A stretch of DNA of 64,000 nt from Nymphaea colorata (taxonomy: Eukaryota; Streptophyta; Magnoliopsida; Nymphaeales; Nymphaeaceae), in assembly GCF_008831285.2 (NCBI RefSeq), contig NC_045146.1, positions 14,151,289 through 14,215,288 on the forward strand. Reading direction: 5' to 3'. How positions within the stretch are numbered: the first letter of the stretch is position 1; each line of letters starts with the position of its first letter. Below are positions 58,163 through 64,000 of this stretch, piece by piece. The notes under the pieces were generated by a model. The model saw nothing but the letters and a program-made list of their open reading frames with translations. It ran no database searches and was not told the origin of the DNA. Made by a program: the position numbers and the translations under genes.

Positions 58163-60973
58163 ACAAGCACAGAAACAATGAGTTAAATTGAGCTTCATGA
58201 GTCCTTCTCAGTCATAAGATGAAATACTTTTTTCACCCACCAAAATACAGCCATGGCTCTAAATTCAAATTTCATTAGAACGTGATTGTTGAATCTACTT
58301 AAATGAATCTGGATCTAGTCCGATATCCACTCTGAACTCGGACTGCAGACTCCCATGGCACGAGCTCTGCTAGCAGCGGATGCCATAGTTGGGAAATATT
58401 CTCCACTAAGTAGTTTAAAATTGAAGGTCACCTTACTTCTACGAAGAATCCAACCTTACCCTTCAACCCGGATGATGGGCTCATGCTGAACAAGATACTG
58501 GATCTTGAGATCCAAACCTGGAACGGGAGTGAGTTTCAAGATTGACCCGACCCATCCCATCTGCACCCACCGCCTACAGATATCATAATTGCCTAGCGCC
58601 TGCTGAACCGTGCACTGCACCAAAAGAGGAGCAGAGGCAGTCATTATGAGCCGGTCTCTAAATGGGTCATATCATGTGGATCTGATCAGCGACCACACGC
58701 CATGAGACTGGTTAGAAACCGACCCAGAGCCATTAAGTTTCTTGTTGCCTCCCATTCATCTGCATGTGGGCAACTCTGGGGCAGCCTGCAATTTGGGTCC
58801 CCATTACCCAAATGACCTGTGGGCTCTCAATCTCATATCCATGGCTGCTTCCCCCATCTCATGGGCCTTGGATTCCCAAACACCCACATCCAGAAGCGCC
58901 ATACATTTTAATGCAAGACCTGAAACTTTTAGCAGCAGACTGACTCACATATGAAAGAGTTCCTGCTTTTTGCAGTTACCCAAGGAGAAAATGTCAGTGC
59001 ATGTGGAGAGCAGGTTGACCTCCTTCACTTGTCTCTGCAGTTTATAGTATGAGAGGTCACAGACCAAGAAAAAGATGAAATTTTTTTGTGAGCAAATAAA
59101 CAAAAGGAGGAAACAAGAGAGACAAGGAGCAAGGACATGACATCTGCTAAGTAATCAAGGAGATCAGAGAAGAATGTAGTCAACCCACAAAAATGTATCC
59201 TTCCCAGAATGCAGACTCTGTGAAAGAAGGGTTCTTTGGAATGTTAAAAACGGGAAGGAGCCAAGCAGTAGAGTCCAAGTCGAGGAGATAAAAGGAGTCC
59301 GTTCTTTTGGAAGCTTGGGCGATGGGTTTGGCAAAGATTCATAAGGCCATTTGCGTTTTCCTGCTAAAACGCAGCAGAGCAACAGCTTGTTTAATCAAAA
59401 CTTCTGCTACCCAAGTTGATTCATGAGAGGATGCATCCTTTGCCTCAAACGGTGTAGGGTAGGCTTGTTTGATTCCTGTGAGTATTTGATCATAAAAGAA
59501 GGTTAAAGGATGCTGCACTTAGGTTCGACGCAGGCCTTTAGGTCTTCTTGTTCGAGAAGGGTTGTCATCTCATCCTCCTATTGATTCGGAGAGGAGGCAT
59601 CTTTTGGTGCCGCGCACATCTCATTGTGAAGGACTGCGCCTGAGGCAACAATGAAGAAAACGAGCAAACGGAGAGAAAAGAAAATTTACACGCTGTAAAA
59701 GAATGAGCATTAATAGAACCAGTATGTCTTGGAAACAGGAGGATATATTTCCGTATCATTTTCACTTATTTTAATAGCGTGAAACGAGGATCTGTGCCAC
59801 CATTTTCCAGACTCGATTGTTTATATATTTAGCATTTTCTAGACAGGAAATGTACTTCGTGGTGGAGCTAGGAAAAGCTCGAAAATTTTTATTGGAATTT
59901 ATTTTGGATCTGTGATAAGAATAATACTTTTTTAAGAACCGGGCGCTGGGAGATTCTTTAAATTCCTGAAATCTTTTTTTTTTTCCTGTAAAAACTGATA
60001 AATATGCACTACAGAATCATTCGTTATTATTATCCTCTTGGTTCTAAGTTGGCACAATAATAGAAAATTTGGTGGGCAGCGTGCTAACTCCAGCTTGTCA
60101 ATAAAAAAAAAAAGGGGGAAGGTATATTAAGAGCACCACAATAGAAAATGGTGGCATCACATTGAAATGGTGTTCAAAACAGAGAGACGGGACGGATCCT
60201 CTACAGACTGCAAGCTTAGCACGATTTCTTGTTGCCCTTCCCACTAGAGAGTGAGAAAGGAATGGACAAAGGCCTTTATAATAATACTGTGGATGGTCAT
60301 CCATCCACAACTACAAGGATGAGGCAATTTATCATGGAGACACCAAATTCAAGTTGAGATATCGAGATACATATTTGGCTTTTCTAAGATATTGCTCTAC
60401 GCGTTGGCCGCACAATCTGTGCACCAATTTCTGAACAACTCTTTCGAAAGATGAGATGGAATCATGGAAGTGGGTGTTCTTTGAGGAACAAAAGTGCTCC
60501 TGTTTGATGTGTTTATGTCGAGCAATTACTACTGGTACTAGGGGACTGAATTAATTAAGAGGAGGCCTTTGGCCATGGATGAGAATTGGAATGCAGGAGT
60601 ACCATCTGTCTCCAGATGTGTGGTATAGTTGGTTGGGTTGTTGAAAATCTAATTGTCAATTTGATTTTTGTGGGTGCTATTCTTTCGAACTACAAACAGT
60701 GGATGCATCACCGTTTAGTTAATGGGTATTTTACTTATTGAAACAACCTTTAAGGCAACGAAAAAAAGGGGACTTTTGCCTCTTTACGGTACTTCCATAC
60801 CTCTATCTAGCACACAATGAAAATGCAAAGTTAAGTTTCCCTCCTTTCCTAGGTTTAGGACTACATCACTTAGCACAAGACAGTGATGTCACAGGAATTC
60901 AACCACAAAACCCAAAACCCAAAACACAAAACACAAATCGTTGGTCTGACCAGCTACCCGTTACTCCATGGTA

Positions 60974-61320
60974 GGGGTGAACAAAGAGTCGGCCAGAGTA
61001 GCTTAAAGCTTGGCTTGTTAACGAGTTCGAGCCAGTCATTTGCTTAACAAGTCGAGCTCGAGTTCATGAATCGATTCGTTCAAATAATCGAGTTGAGTTC
61101 GAGCTCAACACGTCAAGCCTTAATCGAGTTTGTCGAGCTTTAATCAAATGGATATATTCAAATGAGTTTTCGAGTTTGTCGAGCTCGAGCTCAAACACAT
61201 AACTGTCGAGTCAAACTCGAGATGCTTCTGTCGAGCTATTCTCGAGTTCAAGGTTTCATTAGTAGTGCCGAGCTTGAGCTGATTGAACTTGGCCTGACTC
61301 AGCTAGTGTTCATTCACCCC
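60974..61320 (+). mobile_element. CTCGAG-rich MITE with inverted ends and TA duplication
   Basis: TA precedes GGGGTGAACAAAGAG, and GTTCATTCACCCC is followed by TA. The ends are therefore inverted repeats (GGGGTGAAC against GGGGTGAATGAAC) flanked by a TA duplication, as in Tc1/mariner (Stowaway-like) or related MITEs. It is 347 bp and noncoding. It is the best-preserved member of the family also seen at 51037-51534 and, decayed, at 7505-7770. Confidence 0.75.
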
Positions 61321-62748
61321 TATTCTGTGGAGACTGAAAAATTAATCGAGGGAGAAAAGGGCGTCTGAATGCAAATATACGAAAGGTTTTGGTGTCTGCG
61401 TACGTTAGGAGATGTAACAAGGGCCCGGACGTTATCAAGGCAATGAGTGGTCATTTCTCAAGGTGTTTAGACCAGTTGAATCAAGCCATGCATCTGGTTG
61501 CCCCATTCCCACAAAGGAGGGTTGGGATTGACCCGGACAGCCGGTGGTGGTGGTAACATCATTTTCTCTCGGAAAGCAGCCGAGTGGTAGCGGCACTTTG
61601 GGGTTAGGCATGTGCCCACTCCTCGGGTGGGTGCGTTAGGACTGACACTGTGCTGGGCCGCAGCTGCGACTCAACACCAGCCGTCCATCTCGCCCACACT
61701 CTGAATGTTCTTACTATCGAGCCCTGACTGCAGCACAGACACGGCTCCATCTAACTCTCAGACAGAAAGGGTTAGCAGAGGACTCCTTTTCTCTTCGAGT
61801 TCTTCTTTCATCGAAGGACTGCCGGTCTTTCCCACAGGTGGGTGTTGTACAATGGAGAACCTCACTCCCCAACAACAGCCACCCATCAGCTGTCTCTGCA
61901 TTGGGATGAAGGCCCCTCAAGATTGGTTCCCTCCCCTCCATGATGTATATGACCGTTGGACTCCATTGTCTCCCTCTTTCATGAATCGTGCTTTTTACAG
62001 AAAAATGGAAAGGATTTAACAGTAGATTACGGTAACTGCAATATTAGGTTATGAGAGCGACACCATGGTTGTGGCCGCACCACTGCTGAGAACTGAGAGT
62101 CTTGAGTCGTCGTGTGGACTCTCATCATCATCGTTATCATCAACATTTTTAGAGTTTTGGATTCACGCGCGAGGGGAGGAAGAAAAGGTAAATTATGGAG
62201 CTGAGGAGGAGGAGGAAGCCGAGAGGTGGAGCCGGCTTGCTTCTGGGGCTCTGTCGGTAAAATGGGTAATTGGGATTTTAGATTGGCTGTGAATTTGGTT
62301 AGGGACGAATTAAAAGTGACGTGTTGAAAAAGCAGAAAAGAGAGAAAAAAAAAAAATTAAACAATTACTTTGAATAAAATAACGACACGATAAAGGGAAA
62401 CAGGGGAGGGGGCGATGATGTAGTCTGTCAAAACCGTCTCTCTCAGCCCCTCTTTGTTCTCTCTCTCTAAAGAGATAACGAAGATGAAGGGCAAAACTAG
62501 GAATAACAGCTAATGAGTAATATTTTAAGTTTTTTTTACCCTGTACCGCCTTCAACAACTCCCTTGCTCATTACCGCCTCTTTCTCTCTCTTTTAGTCTT
62601 TCTCTTTCTCTCTCTCAACCGCCTCTTAAAAATGGCCCTGTCCATGGTTTTATGGTGTTAGCCTTTAGCCCTCCTCTCTCTTTCTCTCTCTCTTATAAAT
62701 CTCCAAGCCCTCTGTTTTGTTCTTCTTGTTTCATTGTGAAAGAAAAGA
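61321..62748 (+). promoter_or_regulatory. Upstream region and core promoter of the HIPP gene
   Basis: TATAAAT at 62694-62700 lies 49 bases before the ATG at 62749, directly after CT-rich runs (62570-62693) typical of plant core promoters, so transcription probably starts near 62725 with a very short leader. Farther up, 61400-62290 is GC-richer; a small frame at 61853-62019 (MENLTPQQQPP...) is not supported as a gene. The short leader and TATA are seen; the start site is inferred. Confidence 0.5.
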
Positions 62749-64000
62749 ATGAGTAAAGAGGAGTTCTTGAAGATCCAGGTACTTTTGTTCTTCCTTCTAA
62801 AAGGCCAGACCTTGGAAATATTCGTCCCCTATTCTCATGTCTCTCACCGTTGTTCTTCTTGCAAATCTATTTCATTTGATGTAATTCGACTGTTCTGAGC
62901 GCAAATCTAGCTCCTCTATCTGCTTTCTGAGTTACTCTGTTTCTTGTTGCTCTTGCAGACGTGTGTGCTGAAAGTTAACATTCATTGTGATGGATGTAAG
63001 CAGAAGGTAAAGAAGCTGTTGCAAAAGATAGATGGTGAGTGCTGTTCTTCGAATTCACCAAGTTTTGTTGGTGTTCTCTCCCTACCTTTTCTGCTTTTCC
63101 TTGGATGTTTCTGTTCTTCCGAGTGTTTCCCTTTTGCTTTCCTACTCTGTACATTCTTAAACGTTTCCTTTCTGTTGGTACTATGTTTTCTCATCTTGTA
63201 ATGTGGTTCGTTTGTCAGGGGTTTATACGACCACCATTGATGCGGAACAGGGGAAGGTGACGGTCTCAGGCAATGTAGATCCGGCAACTCTGATCAAGAA
63301 GTTGGCCAAGTCAGGAAAGCATGCAGAGTTGTGGGGTCAGAAGGCAAATCCTCTCGCTGCCCAATTTCAAAAATTGCAACTGGACAACAGCAAGGGCCAA
63401 AAAGATGCGAAATCTCAAAAGGGTGGTAAAGATCAGAAAGGCCAGCTCCATCCGCAGCAGCAGCAGCAACAACAACAACTACTACAGCAGCAGCAGCAGC
63501 AGCAGCAGCTTCTGCAGCAGCATCACCAGCTGCTGCAGCAACAGCAGCTCCTACAGCAGCAGCAGCAGATGGCGAAGGGGCTGAAGGACGTGAAGTTCCT
63601 TCCCCCTCAGTTTAAAGACATGAAGATGCCGTTCAAGGACCCCAAATCCGTCAAGTTCAATGTGCCGGAGGAAGACGATTTTGATGACGATGATGATGAC
63701 TACGATGACTACGATGATGAGGATGATGATTTTGATGATTTTGATGACGAGGAGTTGGAGGCCATGAAAAATATGAAGCCGCAGAAACAAGTGAATGGGG
63801 GACAGGCCATGACTGGTAACCAGCACGGCGTTAACGAGTGTGGAGGGAAGAAGGGCGGAGAGAGTGGCAAAAAGGGTGGTGGTGGCGGTGGAGATCCTAA
63901 TGCCCAAAACAAAGGGGGTCATGTTGATGCTAAAAACGGTGGTGGCGGTGGTAAAAAGGGTGGAAACAATCCGGATCAAGGGAATGCTGGCAAAAATGGT
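62749..64000 (+). CDS. HIPP: Heavy-metal-associated isoprenylated plant protein (HIPP), 3' part missing
   Basis: Exons 62749-62778, 62959-63034 and 63219-64000 (open to the edge) join in phase and give the first 296 residues. Both introns are GT-AG (CAG|GTACTT; GATG|GTGAGT). The start [20 protein letters not shown] leads into an HMA domain at about 10-75 with the metal-binding CDGC at 20-23, followed by [20 protein letters not shown] and a typical beta-strand end [17 protein letters not shown]. After it come a Gln-rich stretch (about 113-152), an Asp-rich block (about 187-213, with [19 protein letters not shown]), and a Gly/Lys/Asn-rich tail. This matches the long HIPP proteins with one HMA domain. 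These bind metal ions such as Cu, Zn or Cd, and most end in a CaaX box for isoprenylation; that end is outside the window. Exact paralogue number is not decidable here. Confidence 0.93.

Larger units (their letters stand above)
51535..60973. other. Gene-poor intergenic region, second part
   Basis: No gene can be supported. It includes an unassigned open frame with a good acceptor (51976-52409), an AT-rich 169-codon minus-strand frame at 53200-53709 that I reject, a short (TA)n run near 54074, a repeat remnant at 55171-55296, a GC-richer patch at about 57050-57480, a GGATGTCAATGG-type repeat from 57534, a tandem duplication at 58054-58162 and a GC-richer stretch at 58300-58960. The rest is AT-rich with nothing recognisable. 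Confidence 0.5.

Noticed and set aside
61580-61660. tRNA-like A box (GCCGAGTGGTAGCGGC)
   Set aside because: No matching B box (GGTTCRANNCC) or cloverleaf pairing was found downstream, so it is not called a tRNA.
61705-62019. 104-codon plus-strand frame upstream of the HIPP gene
   Set aside because: No recognised family, no conserved motif, and it lies about 0.7 kb upstream of the HIPP TATA region; best regarded as chance.
63551-63979. 142-codon minus-strand frame opposite the HIPP gene
   Set aside because: It is the antisense shadow of the Asp-rich and Gly-rich coding tract, giving long Ile/Val runs; the plus strand is the coding strand.

Overview
This is nuclear DNA from a flowering plant. 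The evidence is AT-rich intergenic DNA, GT-AG introns with T-rich 3' ends, long (TA)n, (GA)n and (CA)n microsatellites, MITE-like repeats, and gene families that are plant-specific or plant-typical (LUL/LOG2 RING ligases, HIPP metallochaperone-like proteins, F-box proteins with a C-terminal Cys cluster). I cannot name the species. No bacterial-style operon, rRNA, tRNA, CRISPR array or intact autonomous transposon was seen.

Seven genes can be supported by hand-joined exons whose phases all agree. In order: (1) a minus-strand SGNH/NXPE-like type II membrane protein running off the left edge (1-1661), with a likely spliced leader exon near 3420; (2) a minus-strand three-exon F-box protein with a Sel1-like segment and a C-terminal Cys cluster (5764-6785); (3) a plus-strand nine-exon TVP38/TMEM64 (VTT/DedA-like) membrane protein (8946-17939); (4) a plus-strand single-exon 140-residue protein I do not recognise (20138-20560); (5) a plus-strand seven-exon R3H-domain protein (24958-31342); (6) a plus-strand three-exon LOG2-like RING ubiquitin ligase with an 8.1 kb first intron (34272-43631); (7) a plus-strand HIPP-type heavy-metal-associated protein whose third exon runs off the right edge (62749-64000).

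The genes do not form an obvious pathway; this is ordinary plant gene neighbourhood. The left two thirds is gene-bearing. The 19 kb between the ubiquitin ligase and the HIPP gene is gene-poor and carries most of the recognisable dispersed repeats: two copies of a TA-flanked MITE family rich in CTCGAG/TCGAGC, copies of a repeat ending in GGCTCCGCC-like sequence, and hAT-like elements with GTGTTTGGATG ends. Several recent tandem duplications (26 to about 157 bp units) lie in introns and intergenic DNA.

I did not find a convincing undescribed biological system. The best leads are the unrecognised 140-residue gene, the giant intron of the ubiquitin ligase, a possible in-frame upstream exon of the SGNH-like gene, the CTCGAG MITE family with its internal repeat expansion, and a few unassigned open frames in the gene-poor part.
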